64,000 nucleotides of DNA from Acidobacteriota bacterium (GTDB lineage Bacteria > Acidobacteriota > Terriglobia > Terriglobales > Acidobacteriaceae): assembly GCA_023410055.1 (NCBI GenBank), contig JAEYQK010000039.1, positions 100,931 through 164,930 on the forward strand. Reading direction: 5' to 3'. This document shows positions 1 through 9,099 of the stretch, piece after piece. A program made the translations under genes and the position numbers. How positions within the stretch are numbered: position 1 is the first letter of the stretch; the number at the start of each line of letters is the position of its first letter. Below the pieces are notes generated by a model. It saw only the letters and a program-made list of their open reading frames with translations, was not told the DNA's origin and searched no databases.

Positions 1-210
1 CAAACGCAAACAAAAGCAACAGGGAATAAACCTGCGGCTTGCCAAAGCGCTGGTGCAAGGAAACGAGAAGCGGTGAAGGCTGGGAAGAAGACGTCGCCGG
101 AGCTGCTGCCGAGGAATCTGCCATTACTTGGCATTTGTAACACGAACGGACGCCGGAGTCGAAGTCCCAAGGCAACAGGCCTCGGCAATCAATATTCTTA
201 GGAGCTACGT
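1..210. other. left-edge region, no confident gene
   Basis: A frame open from base 1 runs to a TAG at 199-201, and another open from base 2 reaches a TGA at 74-76. Either could be the 3' end of a gene that starts outside the window, but neither has recognisable family features. A GGAG at 201-204 serves the next gene. Confidence 0.3.
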
Positions 211-789
211 ATGAAACAACTAAGAATCTCTCTTCTCCTGCTCGCGTGTGCTCTGAGTGTGACTGCGATGGCGCAGGGTACCGGGTACGATCCGAACTCC
301 CAGATTGAAGGCGGCCCGAATCACAGCTCAACTTCGAAGAAGCCCAACCTGAGTTCCGCCGAGCAGCACTTCATCAACAACGCTGCATCAGGCGGTCTCG
401 CCGAAGTTCAGCTCGGACAGCTTGCCGCGCAAAAGGCGAGTGATTCGCAGGTGAAAGCATTCGGCCAGCGCATGGTCGACGACCACACCAAGGCCAACAA
501 CGAGCTGACCTCGTTAGCCTCGTCCAAAGGGATGACACCGCCAACGTCACCGAAGGCCACCGACCAGGCCATGAAGGACAAGTTGTCAGGTCTTTCGGGT
601 CAGCAATTCGACAAGCAGTACATGGACGCGATGGTGACGGACCACACGCACGATGTTTCCGAGTTCCAGAAGATGGCGAATGGAGCGAAGGATCCGGAAG
701 TGAAGGCTTTCGACGCCAAGACGCTGCCTACCTTGCAGGATCACCTGAAGCAGGCACAGGACGTGCAGAAGAAATTGGGCGGAAAGTAA
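211..789 (+). CDS. secreted DUF4142 protein
   Basis: 192 residues. A signal peptide at residues 1-22 ends in AMAQ, so the protein is probably periplasmic. Residues about 48-190 form a DUF4142 domain, an all-helical ferritin-like fold with the expected EQHFINNAASGGLAEVQLG start, a DDH motif near residue 90 and a TDHTHDV motif near residue 145. The biochemical function of the family is not settled; members are linked to stress and envelope roles. The ATG has a GGAG seven bases upstream. The gene stands alone and ends in a strong terminator. The family call is firm, the role is not. Confidence 0.9.
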   Translation: MKQLRISLLLLACALSVTAMAQGTGYDPNSQIEGGPNHSSTSKKPNLSSAEQHFINNAASGGLAEVQLGQLAAQKASDSQVKAFGQRMVDDHTKANNELTSLASSKGMTPPTSPKATDQAMKDKLSGLSGQQFDKQYMDAMVTDHTHDVSEFQKMANGAKDPEVKAFDAKTLPTLQDHLKQAQDVQKKLGGK

Positions 790-796
790 AATCGAA

Positions 797-824
797 TCCC
801 CACGTTTTTTTGCCAACGTGGGGA
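797..824 (+). terminator. hairpin terminator after the DUF4142 gene, also a dispersed palindrome
   Basis: Arms CCCCACGTT (798-806) and AACGTGGGG (815-823) enclose a T-rich loop. The same arms recur at 45320-45346 and 60877-60920, so the structure belongs to a repeat family and was probably reused as the end of this gene. Confidence 0.7.
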
Positions 825-848
825 CCGTTGATCCTGTCGTACTTCGAA

Positions 849-1844
849 CTACTTCGCCGGATACGTTACCGAGTAGTTGTTCCTAAGATTGAGGATCGTA
901 AACCACCCGTTCTTTTCGGCAACGAGCTTGATTCCATAACCCTTGCAGTCTGCCTCGGGATTGGCATCGAACTTCTCCGGCACGGCGCCCATCCCCGGTC
1001 CTCCGTGAAGCACCCACATCGCCTCCAGTCCCGGGGAAGCGTAGATAGACTTCACGACCGATTCGTCGCCGCCCTTCTTCTGGCCGTTGTTCATGATCGC
1101 GACGCGCGGCTTCAGCGAACCAAGAAGCAGAGGCGATGTTGAACGATCGAATCCATGATGGCTCACCATCAGGACGGGCACGGTTCCAAGTAGATTGCTC
1201 GGGCAAAACAGCATGGGCTCCTTGCCAGCGGTCAGATCGGTGAGGTCGACCATCTGGAACTTGCCGAAGCGCAGTATGAAGCCGACTGACTGATCGTTTT
1301 CGTCGTTCTCAGGAGCTTTGGCAACAAGGCCATTGCAAGCCGGATTCTGCGGCAAACCGGCCTTGGCGGGTTTGATCGCCTCTCCAGCGGCTGCAACGAT
1401 GTCAATCTGGACGCCCTTCAGCGGAAGCTTGTCGCCGGGCTTCACCGTAATGTGCGGAATCTTCGCCGTCGTCTTCTGATATTCATCGTAGAGCTTCTCA
1501 GTGTATCGGCTGTGCTCGACATTCGCGCCATGATCGATGACATGCCCGACCGGAATTCTCTCGACCACCGCAGGCACGCCGCCAACGTGGTCAACGTGAT
1601 AGTGGGTCACAAGCAGATAGTCGATCTTGCTGATGCCCGCGTCCTTGGTGGCCGCAAGAATACGTTCGACATCGCGAGTGTTGTTAGGCCACCCGGCATC
1701 GACCAGCAGAGACTCCTTCTCCGGCGTGACGATGAGCATCGCCTTGCCGCCCTCGACATCGATCGCATAGACCGTAAGCTTCTGGGCGAATGACGGCAGA
1801 CAGACAACAAGAGACAGCAGTAGAACCACTATGAGTCGTCGCAT
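849..1844 (-). CDS. secreted metallo-beta-lactamase-fold hydrolase
   Basis: 331 residues from the ATG at 1844, chosen because it begins a clear signal peptide (MRRLIVVLLLSLVV...SFAQ). A longer frame reaches 1907 but adds an unlikely N-terminus. The metal-binding motif THYHVDHVGG lies near residue 80, and an SHHGFDRS motif near residue 225 gives a later metal-ligand histidine. The arrangement resembles the ComEC/Rec2-type branch of the fold without the membrane part, a group that acts on phosphodiester or related bonds. The substrate is unknown. It is transcribed toward the DUF4142 gene and uses the opposite strand from its neighbours. Confidence 0.85.
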   Translation of the reverse strand: MRRLIVVLLLSLVVCLPSFAQKLTVYAIDVEGGKAMLIVTPEKESLLVDAGWPNNTRDVERILAATKDAGISKIDYLLVTHYHVDHVGGVPAVVERIPVGHVIDHGANVEHSRYTEKLYDEYQKTTAKIPHITVKPGDKLPLKGVQIDIVAAAGEAIKPAKAGLPQNPACNGLVAKAPENDENDQSVGFILRFGKFQMVDLTDLTAGKEPMLFCPSNLLGTVPVLMVSHHGFDRSTSPLLLGSLKPRVAIMNNGQKKGGDESVVKSIYASPGLEAMWVLHGGPGMGAVPEKFDANPEADCKGYGIKLVAEKNGWFTILNLRNNYSVTYPAK

Positions 1845-2037
1845 GTAGAGCAATTTAGCACGATAAGCGTGGTTCCGAAACGCCTCCGTCGCGCTCGTCA
1901 CTCGCATTCAAAGGCGGCGAGGTCCTCGACAACAACTTCGACACTTACGAGATCTCGCACTTCTACAACGATCCTGCGGCCTGAACGCGGGAAACATCGT
2001 AGTGCAATTCACCCCCGCGGACAGGCACAATAGAAAG

Positions 2038-3462
2038 ATGTCTGTCCCCATTCAAGAAGTTCAGCCTGGTTCCTTCGGCGCTCAGCTGCGTATGACGGCG
2101 AGACTCGCCCTGCCGCTGATCGTCGCCGAGCTCGGCTGGATGAGCATGGGCCTGGTCGATACCATCATGGTCGGCCGTTTGCCGAATAGCGCGATCGCCA
2201 TCGGTGCCACTGGACTAGGCCAGAGTCTCTATCATCTGATCGCGATCTTCGGCGGCGGACTGCTCCTTGGGATGGATACCTTCGTCGCGCAGGCCCACGG
2301 GCGCAAGGACGTCAAAGATGCGCGGCACACTCTAGTCAACGGCCTCGTTCTCGCGCTGCTGCTTACGCCATTGCTGATGCTCTTCGTATCTTTCTGGCCG
2401 CCACTGATGCAGCGCTTTGGAATCAGCACGGAGCTGGTCGGGCCGATGCAGCCGTTTCTCTCGGCCCTGAACTGGGGAACGTTGCCGCTGCTGGCATATT
2501 TCGCCCTGCGGCGATATCTGCAAGCTGTGAACGTGGCCATGCCGATCACGTTTGCCCTGGTCTCGGCAAACATCGTCAATGCCATTGGGAATTGGGCATT
2601 GATCTATGGGCATCTGGGATTCAGGGCCTACGGCATCACCGGTTCGGGATGGTCGACATTTTTCGCGCGCTGCTACATGGCGACCGTGCTCGCCATCACG
2701 CTGATCTGGGTGGAAACAAAGGGACCGCTTTCCGCACGCGGTATGTGGCGAGCGCTGCGGCGAAACGACGTGGTCAGAATCGATCCCCGCAGGATATGGG
2801 CTCTCGTGAAACTTGGCGCACCAGCGGCCGGGCAGATCCTGCTCGAGATCGGCGCGTTCTCGGCGGCAACAGCGCTCTGTGCGAAGCTTGGCCCGGTGCA
2901 GCTCTCCGGACACGAGATTGCCCTGAACTGCGCGGCCTTCACCTTCATGGTTCCGCTTGGCATCAGTGCGGCGGCGGCAGTTCGCGTTGGACAGAGTCTC
3001 GGCCGGCAAGATATCGCCGGCGCACGCCGCGCCGGTTGGTCGTCGATTTTGCTAGGCGCCGCGTTCATGAGTTGTTCCGGGCTGGTATTCCTGTCGATTC
3101 CTAAAGTGCTCGCGCGGGCCTTCTCGCCGAATGCGGAAGTCGTTGCCGTGGGATCGACGTTGTTGCTCGTCGCTGCTGCGTTTCAGCTCTTCGATGGCGT
3201 GCAGGTCGTGACAACGGGCGCCTTGCGCGGCGCAGGTGACACAAAGACGCCTATGCTCGCCAACTTCGTCGCGTACTACTTCATTGGCCTCCCGCTAGGT
3301 TACGTTCTGGCGTTTCGTCTCCACTGGGGCGCTCTGGGCATCTGGATCGGCCTGTGCAGCGGATTGATTGTCGTGGGCTCGCTGCTTATCTTTGCCTGGC
3401 ACAAGAAACGACTCTCGGCCTATCACTTCGATCTGGCAGAGTCCGAAGTAACTTCCGCTTAG
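2038..3462 (+). CDS. MATE family multidrug efflux transporter
   Basis: 474 residues from the ATG at 2038; a GTG at 2002 would add 12 poorly conserved residues. There are about twelve hydrophobic segments in two similar halves. The first segment carries the LIVAELGWMSMGLVDTIMVGR region typical of NorM-like MATE proteins, and GALRGAGDTKTP near residue 400 is the usual motif of the second half. MATE proteins export cationic drugs or metabolites through the inner membrane, driven by Na+ or H+. CACAAT ends six bases before the ATG, a weak sign of leaderless transcription. A sugar-kinase gene follows 26 bases later. Confidence 0.93.
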   Translation: MSVPIQEVQPGSFGAQLRMTARLALPLIVAELGWMSMGLVDTIMVGRLPNSAIAIGATGLGQSLYHLIAIFGGGLLLGMDTFVAQAHGRKDVKDARHTLVNGLVLALLLTPLLMLFVSFWPPLMQRFGISTELVGPMQPFLSALNWGTLPLLAYFALRRYLQAVNVAMPITFALVSANIVNAIGNWALIYGHLGFRAYGITGSGWSTFFARCYMATVLAITLIWVETKGPLSARGMWRALRRNDVVRIDPRRIWALVKLGAPAAGQILLEIGAFSAATALCAKLGPVQLSGHEIALNCAAFTFMVPLGISAAAAVRVGQSLGRQDIAGARRAGWSSILLGAAFMSCSGLVFLSIPKVLARAFSPNAEVVAVGSTLLLVAAAFQLFDGVQVVTTGALRGAGDTKTPMLANFVAYYFIGLPLGYVLAFRLHWGALGIWIGLCSGLIVVGSLLIFAWHKKRLSAYHFDLAESEVTSA

Positions 3463-3488
3463 CTGTGTGTTCGGTTAAGCTGCGCATT

Positions 3489-4388
3489 GTGAGTCTCGAT
3501 AAACCAAGTGCCGATCGGCCATCAGGCGCCTTCGCCGGCTTGGCGACGGTGGATATCGCCTATCCAGTGGAGCAGGTTCCTGCTCCGAATCAGAAGGTCA
3601 GCACTCCGGTTCCCGAAATCGCAGCCGGTGGACCTGCAACCAACGCCGCAGTGACGTTCGCATTTCTTGGCGGCCGGAGCACGCTCGTTACCGCCGTGGG
3701 ACAACACGCCTTAGCATCGGTCGTCCGCCAGGATCTCGAACAATGCAACGTCACTCTGCACGACGTTGCAGCCCAGCAACAAGGACTCCCGCCCGTGTCC
3801 TCCATCATGGTGCTTCCCAACGGAGATCGGTCCGTCGTCTCGGCCAACGCAAAGGCTTTTCCCGAGCTGAGGATCGAGACCCGAGCCGAATGGTTCGACG
3901 AGCTACGCTTCGTCCTCATCGACGGCCACTATCCGGCACTCTGCAATGCAGTCGCGCGTGAAGCTCGCGCCGCCGCAATCGATGTTGTTCTCGATGCGGG
4001 GAGTTGGAAAGATGGGACGCCAGCGTTGCTGCCGAACACGACGATTGCCCTCTGCTCGAACGATTTCCGGCCTCCGGGTTGTTTCACGACAGACGACGTC
4101 TTTCGTTTCCTTACGAGTCGCGGCGTGGAACGCGTAGCCATCACCCGAGGCGCGGAGTCGATACTCTACATGGAAGAAGGTCTCCGTGGCGAAGTCGCAG
4201 TCAATCCCGTCAAAGCCGTGGACACGACTGGAGCCGGCGACGTCTTTCACGGCGCATTCTGCTATCGCTTCTCCCTGAGCCGCGACTTCAAAGACGCACT
4301 GTCCTTCGCAGCGAAAATCGCGACCTTCTCCTGCATGCACGTCGGTACGCGATCGTGGATGCTGGGCTATCAGGAAAGCCGCTGTTAG
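3489..4388 (+). CDS. PfkB family carbohydrate kinase
   Basis: 299 residues from the GTG at 3489. Upstream sequence in the same frame overlaps the MATE gene and does not look like a PfkB N-terminus. The first PfkB signature, GGPATNAAVTFAFLGG, lies near residue 45, and the second, DTTGAGDVFHGAF, near residue 245 carries the catalytic aspartate and anion hole. Such enzymes phosphorylate ribose, other sugars or nucleosides with ATP; the substrate cannot be read from the sequence. It follows the MATE gene closely on the same strand and may be cotranscribed with it. Confidence 0.88.
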   Translation: MSLDKPSADRPSGAFAGLATVDIAYPVEQVPAPNQKVSTPVPEIAAGGPATNAAVTFAFLGGRSTLVTAVGQHALASVVRQDLEQCNVTLHDVAAQQQGLPPVSSIMVLPNGDRSVVSANAKAFPELRIETRAEWFDELRFVLIDGHYPALCNAVAREARAAAIDVVLDAGSWKDGTPALLPNTTIALCSNDFRPPGCFTTDDVFRFLTSRGVERVAITRGAESILYMEEGLRGEVAVNPVKAVDTTGAGDVFHGAFCYRFSLSRDFKDALSFAAKIATFSCMHVGTRSWMLGYQESRC

Positions 4389-4518
4389 CAACAATGGAGT
4401 TTCGAAACCGTGCCGTGCACACGCGGCCGTAAGAAGGTGCGCCGAATTCACGCCAAGGTGCGAAGTGAGTCATGCCTCCATTTGTCGGAATACGATAGGT
4501 AGCGTACTATCGCCCTAG

Positions 4519-4752
4519 ATGCCGACGCCGGTACAAATCCGCAAATTGATGGCTTGCTTGTGCGTTGCGGCAGTTTTGTTGGCTGCCGTCATGCCTGTCA
4601 CAGGCGGACTACTGCTGGTCGTTCTGGTCCCGGTTTATCTGTTAGTCGTTGCCGAGTGCCGGGCGCACAGGCGTCACACGGAAACAGATACTCCCCCGCT
4701 GCGCGCGGGATTTCTTTCGCTCTCCCTCTCACGAGCCCCTCCGGTAGCCTAG
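4519..4752 (+). CDS. small hypothetical membrane protein
   Basis: 77 residues with a hydrophobic stretch from about residue 10 to 45 that could form one or two membrane helices, then a basic and Ser/Pro-rich tail. I do not recognise a family. TACTAT lies at 4505-4510, close upstream. No good ribosome site is visible. The reading frame is plausible but could be a chance ORF. Confidence 0.4.
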   Translation: MPTPVQIRKLMACLCVAAVLLAAVMPVTGGLLLVVLVPVYLLVVAECRAHRRHTETDTPPLRAGFLSLSLSRAPPVA

Positions 4753-4848
4753 TTTTCTCCTCACAGTTGACCATTTTTCCGAGTCGCCGCGCGGGCCTAC
4801 ACCTGGCCGGACGATTCGCTCATTAACCGACCAAGCCGGAGGAGATTC

Positions 4849-5100
4849 ATGTTTCGAAGTCACAGAATTCGCAAGCTCGTGCTGTGCCTTGGAATGCTGG
4901 CCGCAGCCGTAATGGGTTCACCGATCCGACCCGATGAGATCGCCGACCTTCTTCGTACCGAGAATCAGGCCAAAATCGAAATGAGTGTTCGCAAAGAAGG
5001 TGAAGATACCGACGACGAAGATGTCGAAAGACCGGACGTATCTATTCTTCGCCGATGTACTTGTTCGCGCCGTGCCGCACGCAGCAAGGGGGTGCTCTGA
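4849..5100 (+). CDS. small hypothetical protein
   Basis: 83 residues. A strong GGAGGAG at 4838-4844 precedes the ATG. The N-terminus is hydrophobic, and the middle (PIRPDEIADLLRTENQAKIE) looks like the short conserved core of small acidic acidobacterial proteins, as far as I can recall. The stop codon TGA shares its final A with the ATG of the following CPBP protease gene, so the two are probably translationally coupled. The function is unknown. Confidence 0.65.
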   Translation: MFRSHRIRKLVLCLGMLAAAVMGSPIRPDEIADLLRTENQAKIEMSVRKEGEDTDDEDVERPDVSILRRCTCSRRAARSKGVL

Positions 5101-5828
5101 TGAGTACTGGAAAAGGTCGCCCAAGGCTGCACGGCCTGAGCATCGTGCTGATCGGTTCCCTTGTGTTCGTCATTGTCGTCGCAGTCGTAAACTGGGCGGC
5201 GAAGTCGCTGATGCCGCAGACCGTCGCATCGGGACTGCGTCAGCGCGTCACCGTTGAACTGACCGCCGCTCTGATGGCGGAGGTCGCTGTCTTGCTCGCC
5301 CTCGTTCTGTTTCTGCGCGGCCGGGGCGTCACGCTCCGTTCATTGGGACTGTGGCAGTCTGCACCTATTAGAGGTTGGACCGTCGCGGCTTTGGTCGCGG
5401 CGATGTTCATCGGCTTCACTCTGGCGCTGCCGCTCCGTGCCGAAAAGAACCTCACGGAACTCAGTCTCTTTCATCTCTACAATGCGCTGATTGCAGCGTT
5501 CGTCGCCGGCTTCGTCGAGGAGATACTCTTTCGCGGCTTTGTCATGACGGAGCTTCAATCATCAGGCTGGGGCAACGTGGCGCAAGTGGTCATCTCGTCG
5601 TTGGTCTACGGCGCGGTGCATGCGACGTGGGGCGTGGTGACTGGGATGTTCACGTGGGAGCTTCTGGGCGGGGGTATTATCGCAACGTCAGTTTTCGGAT
5701 GCTTCTGTGCTCTCACATACCTTGTCAGCCGGCGGAGCCTCATGCCGGTAATCGTCTCGCACGGCGTGATCAACCTGATCATCGAGCCCTGGATGTTCAT
5801 GCTCGCAATATCGATGGTTCGTCATTGA
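5100..5828 (+). CDS. CPBP family intramembrane metalloprotease
   Basis: 242 residues. The ATG at 5100 overlaps the stop of the preceding small gene (TGATG); an in-frame ATG at 5055 lies inside that gene. The protein has about six to eight membrane helices. The CPBP (Abi/CAAX-protease-like) motifs are present: EEILFR with Glu140, Glu141 and Arg145, GAVHATWG with His174, and a final SHGVINL. Members cleave membrane peptides or prenylated proteins in eukaryotes and often act in bacteriocin immunity or signalling in bacteria. The target is unknown. Confidence 0.9.
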   Translation: MSTGKGRPRLHGLSIVLIGSLVFVIVVAVVNWAAKSLMPQTVASGLRQRVTVELTAALMAEVAVLLALVLFLRGRGVTLRSLGLWQSAPIRGWTVAALVAAMFIGFTLALPLRAEKNLTELSLFHLYNALIAAFVAGFVEEILFRGFVMTELQSSGWGNVAQVVISSLVYGAVHATWGVVTGMFTWELLGGGIIATSVFGCFCALTYLVSRRSLMPVIVSHGVINLIIEPWMFMLAISMVRH

Positions 5829-5837
5829 GACCGGATG

Positions 5838-5873
5838 TCGGCTCTTCGCATAATGCGAGGAGCCGGCCTTTTT
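5838..5873 (+). terminator. intrinsic terminator after the CPBP gene
   Basis: The stem CGGCTCTTCGCA / TGCGAGGAGCCG is followed by CCTTTTTG. It lies ten bases after the stop codon. The rest of the gap to 6083 shows nothing else I can name. Confidence 0.85.
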
Positions 5874-6083
5874 GTGGAATTGTCTAGGTGCTCTGTGCGC
5901 TCGCTTTCCGTACGGAACTCGCACCACCGCAAATCCTGAGAACGGCGATGACTCGTGCTGTGAGGTACAACTCGTAGAGCAGCAGCGAGCGAAGCGGTCG
6001 GTAGCGGTGTGTCTCGACCATTGTTCGGCTCTGTGTCAGGTGAGACAATGGCGCTTCCAAGCCTGAATCTCTGGAGGGTCTGA

Positions 6084-7016
6084 ATGCGCAGTCTTCGTGG
6101 TGTGCTTTGTGTGGCGTCATTGTTCGTATTCATTGGCACGGCTTGTGCCCAGCTGACCGAGAATGAAAAGACGGCAGTAATGTTGGGCTATAACTACTTT
6201 TCGCGGCCAAACATCACCTACAAAGTCGCGAACAATTATCAAGCCAAACTCGACGTATACACGCCTCGGGCCGCGCGGATGGCTCCGGTTCCTGTGGTCG
6301 TGAACATTCATGGTGGCGGCTGGGTTGCCGGCAGCAAGGAAACCGACTTCCTTTCCACTCTGCCTTATCTGCAGATGGGATTCGCTGTCGTGAACGTTGA
6401 GTATCGGATGGGCCAGGTCTCGCTGGCGCCTGCGGCGGTCGAGGACTGCCTGTGCGCCCTGCACTGGGTCGGCCGCCATGCAAAGGAGTACGGCTTCGAC
6501 GTCACTAAAGTGATCGTTACTGGTGGCTCGGCTGGTGGACATCTCGCGCTTACCACCTCAATCATTCCACCCACGGCCGGCTTCGAGAACGAGTGCGCTT
6601 ATGAAGACGATCCTACGTGGCAGGGCAAGTTCGTCGACAACCGCCCGAAGGTCGCGGCGGTGATCAACTGGTTCGGCATTTCCGATGTGAATGACATTCT
6701 GCAAGGCCCGAACATCAAGGGATACGCGGTTTCATGGCTCGGCGGTCAGCCGAATCGCGAGGATATCGCAAAGCGCGTATCGCCGATCACGTACGTGCGT
6801 CCGGGACTACCGCCAGTCCTCACGATCCACGGCGACAACGATAAGCTCGTGCCCCACCAGCAGTCGGTGAAGCTGCACGAGATGCTGACCAAGGCGGGCG
6901 TAAAGAACCAGTTGTTCACGGTGACAGGCGGTGGCCACGGTGGCTTCACGCTCGACCAACAGATGGCGGCTTTCGAGACAATTAAGAAGTTCCTGACGGA
7001 GACTGGCATCAAGTAG
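6084..7016 (+). CDS. secreted alpha/beta hydrolase, HSL-like esterase
   Basis: 310 residues with a signal peptide ending ACAQ near residue 23. The oxyanion-hole motif HGGGW is at residues 76-80. The nucleophile motif GGSAGG has Ser149, the acid is in HGDNDKLVP (Asp251 or Asp253), and His285 is in GGGHGG. This is the hormone-sensitive-lipase (BD-FAE/esterase) type that hydrolyses short-chain or acetylated carbohydrate esters in the periplasm or outside. GGAGGG lies eight bases upstream of the ATG. It is a single gene whose transcription meets the YdeI-like gene. Confidence 0.9.
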   Translation: MRSLRGVLCVASLFVFIGTACAQLTENEKTAVMLGYNYFSRPNITYKVANNYQAKLDVYTPRAARMAPVPVVVNIHGGGWVAGSKETDFLSTLPYLQMGFAVVNVEYRMGQVSLAPAAVEDCLCALHWVGRHAKEYGFDVTKVIVTGGSAGGHLALTTSIIPPTAGFENECAYEDDPTWQGKFVDNRPKVAAVINWFGISDVNDILQGPNIKGYAVSWLGGQPNREDIAKRVSPITYVRPGLPPVLTIHGDNDKLVPHQQSVKLHEMLTKAGVKNQLFTVTGGGHGGFTLDQQMAAFETIKKFLTETGIK

Positions 7017-7044
7017 GAACAGCGACAGTCTCGCCAGTCATTCA

Positions 7045-7074
7045 GGGGATGAAGTATTTCATTACTTCATCCCC
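7045..7074. terminator. inverted repeat between convergent genes
   Basis: GGGGATGAAGTA (7045-7056) and TACTTCATCCCC (7063-7074) form a 12-base-pair stem with a six-base loop. The right arm encodes the last residues of the YdeI-like protein, so the structure could stop transcription from both sides. Confidence 0.6.
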
Positions 7075-7652
7075 AATTCCTTGCCCTCACTCAACGTCTC
7101 CACCGCCTCTTTCACCCGCCGCGCGCGTGTTTCGTCTTTCTTCGCGGAGGTGATCCAGAGCAGGTACAAGCGGCGACGCGACGGTGCAAGTGATTCGAAG
7201 TATTCGCGTGCCTTCTTGTTCTTCGTCAGCGCGGTATCAAGTTCCGGCGGGACAGCGATGGTGGCGCTTTTCACGCGTGCTTCGCGCATGGCCACTGACG
7301 CGGTGCTGTGAGCACCATTCATTGCGGCCAGTCCGGCTTTGGTCATCAGGCCGTCGGATTTGAGCTTTTCGACCAGCTTGAGATTCACGGCCGACCATTT
7401 ACTGTTCGGCTTGCGCGGCGTGAATTTTCGCACGTAGCGCTGGTCATCGACGCTTTTGATGATGCTGTCGATCCAGCCGAAGCAAAGAGCTTCTTCCAGA
7501 GCTTCGGGGTATCGCACGGAGGGCGTCGCAGTGTGCTTCTTATAGAAGACGAGCCAGACGCCGAGCGAAATCTGATGATTAGCCTTGAGCCAGGCGCGCC
7601 ACGAAGCGCGGTCGGGGACGTAGCAGGTTTCGTATGCGGGAGCGGCTTTCAT
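7062..7652 (-). CDS. YdeI/OmpD-associated family protein
   Basis: 196 residues. The N-terminal domain has the family pattern SWRAWLKANHQISLGVWLVFYKK, followed by EALEEALCFGWIDSIIKSVDD and RYVRKFTPRKPNSKWS. The C-terminal part ends with a helical DUF1905/YdeI-like tail (ARRVKEAVETLSEGKELG). Members are small cytoplasmic proteins linked to bacteriocin or peptide resistance in enterobacteria, with no established enzyme activity. TACACT ends seven bases before the ATG, so the mRNA may be leaderless. Confidence 0.88.
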   Translation of the reverse strand: MKAAPAYETCYVPDRASWRAWLKANHQISLGVWLVFYKKHTATPSVRYPEALEEALCFGWIDSIIKSVDDQRYVRKFTPRKPNSKWSAVNLKLVEKLKSDGLMTKAGLAAMNGAHSTASVAMREARVKSATIAVPPELDTALTKNKKAREYFESLAPSRRRLYLLWITSAKKDETRARRVKEAVETLSEGKELGMK

Positions 7653-7684
7653 TGCAGCCAGTGTAGCGCAAGAGATCCGCTGGG

Positions 7685-7713
7685 TTGCCGAAATCCGTCA
7701 ATTCCAGTAGAAT
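7685..7713 (+). promoter_or_regulatory. sigma-70-like promoter of rpmB
   Basis: TTGCCG at 7685-7690 and TAGAAT at 7708-7713 are separated by 17 bases. The start of rpmB is about 36 bases beyond the expected transcription start. Confidence 0.6.
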
Positions 7714-7755
7714 CTATGTTTTGCACAATAAGTTCTGAACTTGTCTGGAGTAGCT

Positions 7756-7944
7756 ATGTCTCAAGTGTGTGATGTTTGCGGCAAGGGGCCGCGTACCGGA
7801 AACAATATCAGCCACGCGCATAACGTCAGCAAGCGCCGCTGGAATATCAATCTTCGCCCCGTGAAGGCGGCCGTCAAGGGCGGCAGCAAGAAGATGCGCG
7901 TCTGCACCTCGTGCCTGCGCAGCGGCAAGATCACGAAGGCGTAA
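7756..7944 (+). CDS. rpmB: 50S ribosomal protein L28
   Basis: 62 residues from the ATG at 7756; a TTG at 7741 is in frame, but the family starts at [12 protein letters not shown]. The [19 protein letters not shown] start and the [15 protein letters not shown] end give the CxxC...CxxC zinc-ribbon version of L28. It is part of the large ribosomal subunit near the peptidyl-transferase region. Here it is monocistronic, with its own promoter and terminator. CTGGAG lies close upstream of the ATG. Confidence 0.97.
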   Translation: MSQVCDVCGKGPRTGNNISHAHNVSKRRWNINLRPVKAAVKGGSKKMRVCTSCLRSGKITKA

Positions 7945-7983
7945 GTTTCTCGCCTGTAAAGATTTAAGTCCCATTGGCAAACA

Positions 7984-8004
7984 GGCCTCCCATTGCGGGA
8001 GGCC
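7984..8004. terminator. terminator between rpmB and the FKBP gene
   Basis: GGCCTCCC and GGGAGGCC form a GC-rich stem around a short loop, followed by TCGTTGTGTTT on the plus strand. It lies between two convergent genes and may serve both. Confidence 0.75.
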
Positions 8005-8032
8005 TCGTTGTGTTTCAGATAGATAGTCCTGG

Positions 8033-8572
8033 TTACTTGCCCCTAACCCTCACGAGCTGCACGTCGAAGATCAGGGTTGCGTTCGGTGGAATCAAGCCCG
8101 GATAGCCTTGTTTGCCGTAGGCCAGGTTTCCCGGAATTCTGAGCTTGCGCTTGCCCCCGACTTTCATTCCGGCGACGCCCTCTTCCCAACCCGCAATCAC
8201 CTGGCCGCCGCCAATCTTAAAGGAAAACGGTGTGGGTTTCGCGCCAACCAGCGAACTATCGAACTGCTTGCCGTTCGTCAGCCAGCCCGTGTAGTGAACG
8301 TAAACGGTGTCTCCCTTTGCGGCTTCGGCACCGGTACCGACCTTGAGGTCCCAATATTCAAGGCCGCTCTCGGTCTTCGTCGGTTCGCCCTTTACCGGAG
8401 CGCCGGGCAAAGCCTTGGCAGCGGGGGCCGTTGCGGTGGTTGCCTTTCTCGCTCCAGCGGCCGGCGTCTTCGTCGGCGCAGTTTTCTTTGTGGTTCCTGT
8501 CGAGGTTTGTGCTACCAGCACCGTGGCGACCGTCATCATCGCCAGCGCCATCACTACAAAACGCTTCATCAT
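8033..8572 (-). CDS. FKBP-type peptidyl-prolyl cis-trans isomerase, exported
   Basis: 179 residues. A signal peptide (ending VLVAQ) is followed by a Thr/Ala/Lys-rich linker of about 45 residues and a single FKBP domain from about residue 65 to the end. The domain shows [43 protein letters not shown] and [25 protein letters not shown], including the residues that line the FK506/proline pocket. It speeds proline isomerisation during folding of exported proteins. GGAG lies just upstream of the start; the first two codons are both ATG. Confidence 0.95.
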   Translation of the reverse strand: MMKRFVVMALAMMTVATVLVAQTSTGTTKKTAPTKTPAAGARKATTATAPAAKALPGAPVKGEPTKTESGLEYWDLKVGTGAEAAKGDTVYVHYTGWLTNGKQFDSSLVGAKPTPFSFKIGGGQVIAGWEEGVAGMKVGGKRKLRIPGNLAYGKQGYPGLIPPNATLIFDVQLVRVRGK

Positions 8573-8630
8573 GAACTCCGCTCCTTAGTAATTGCAGCTT
8601 TCAGATTCTCCAATAGCCAATACGAACTTG

Positions 8631-9011
8631 TCAGTCGGCCAGCGCCACAACTTCGATCTCGACCAGCACGTCTTTTGGCAGCCGCGCGACTTCGACCGTG
8701 GATCGCGCTGGCGGCGCAGCGGTAAAGAACTTGGCATAGACCTCGTTCATCGTAGCGAAATCAGTCATGTTCTTTAGGAAGACGGTGGTCTTAACGACTT
8801 TCTCCAGCCCGCTGCCTGCGGCTTTCAGTAGTGCCGTAACGTTGGTCAGAACGCGCTGGGTCTGTTCGGCGATGCTGCCGGGAATCACGTTGCCGGTCGC
8901 GGGATCGATCGGAATCTGTCCCGAGGCGAATACGAATCCGTTGGCCTTGATGGCCTGCGAGTAGGGACCGATCGCCGCCGGCGCCTGCTTGGTCGCGATT
9001 ACTTCTCTCAT
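8631..9011 (-). CDS. ridA: RidA family reactive-intermediate deaminase
   Basis: 126 residues from the ATG at 9011, which has GGAGGG six bases upstream; a longer frame to 9044 lacks support. The sequence has the standard YjgF/RidA features: [27 protein letters not shown] near the start, the active-site arginine in [13 protein letters not shown] near residue 105, and a final VEIEVVAL. The trimeric enzyme hydrolyses reactive enamines and imines made by PLP enzymes. It is divergent from the small hypothetical gene at 9100, with starts about 90 bases apart. Confidence 0.95.
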   Translation of the reverse strand: MREVIATKQAPAAIGPYSQAIKANGFVFASGQIPIDPATGNVIPGSIAEQTQRVLTNVTALLKAAGSGLEKVVKTTVFLKNMTDFATMNEVYAKFFTAAPPARSTVEVARLPKDVLVEIEVVALAD

Positions 9012-9087
9012 ACCACCCTCCCCACTTTCAATCCGCAGAATCAAGAATTGTACTCCGGCGACCCTTCGGGCCGGAACTCTGACGCTA

Positions 9088-9093
9088 TATCAT
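9088..9093 (+). promoter_or_regulatory. -10-like hexamer six bases before a start codon
   Basis: TATCAT matches five of six consensus bases and ends six bases before the ATG at 9100. No Shine-Dalgarno sequence is present, which fits a leaderless mRNA. Confidence 0.45.
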
Positions 9094-9099
9094 GTAGCG

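Noticed and set aside
1..201. Open frame from the left edge
   Set aside because: No family features and a competing frame; it cannot be judged without upstream sequence.
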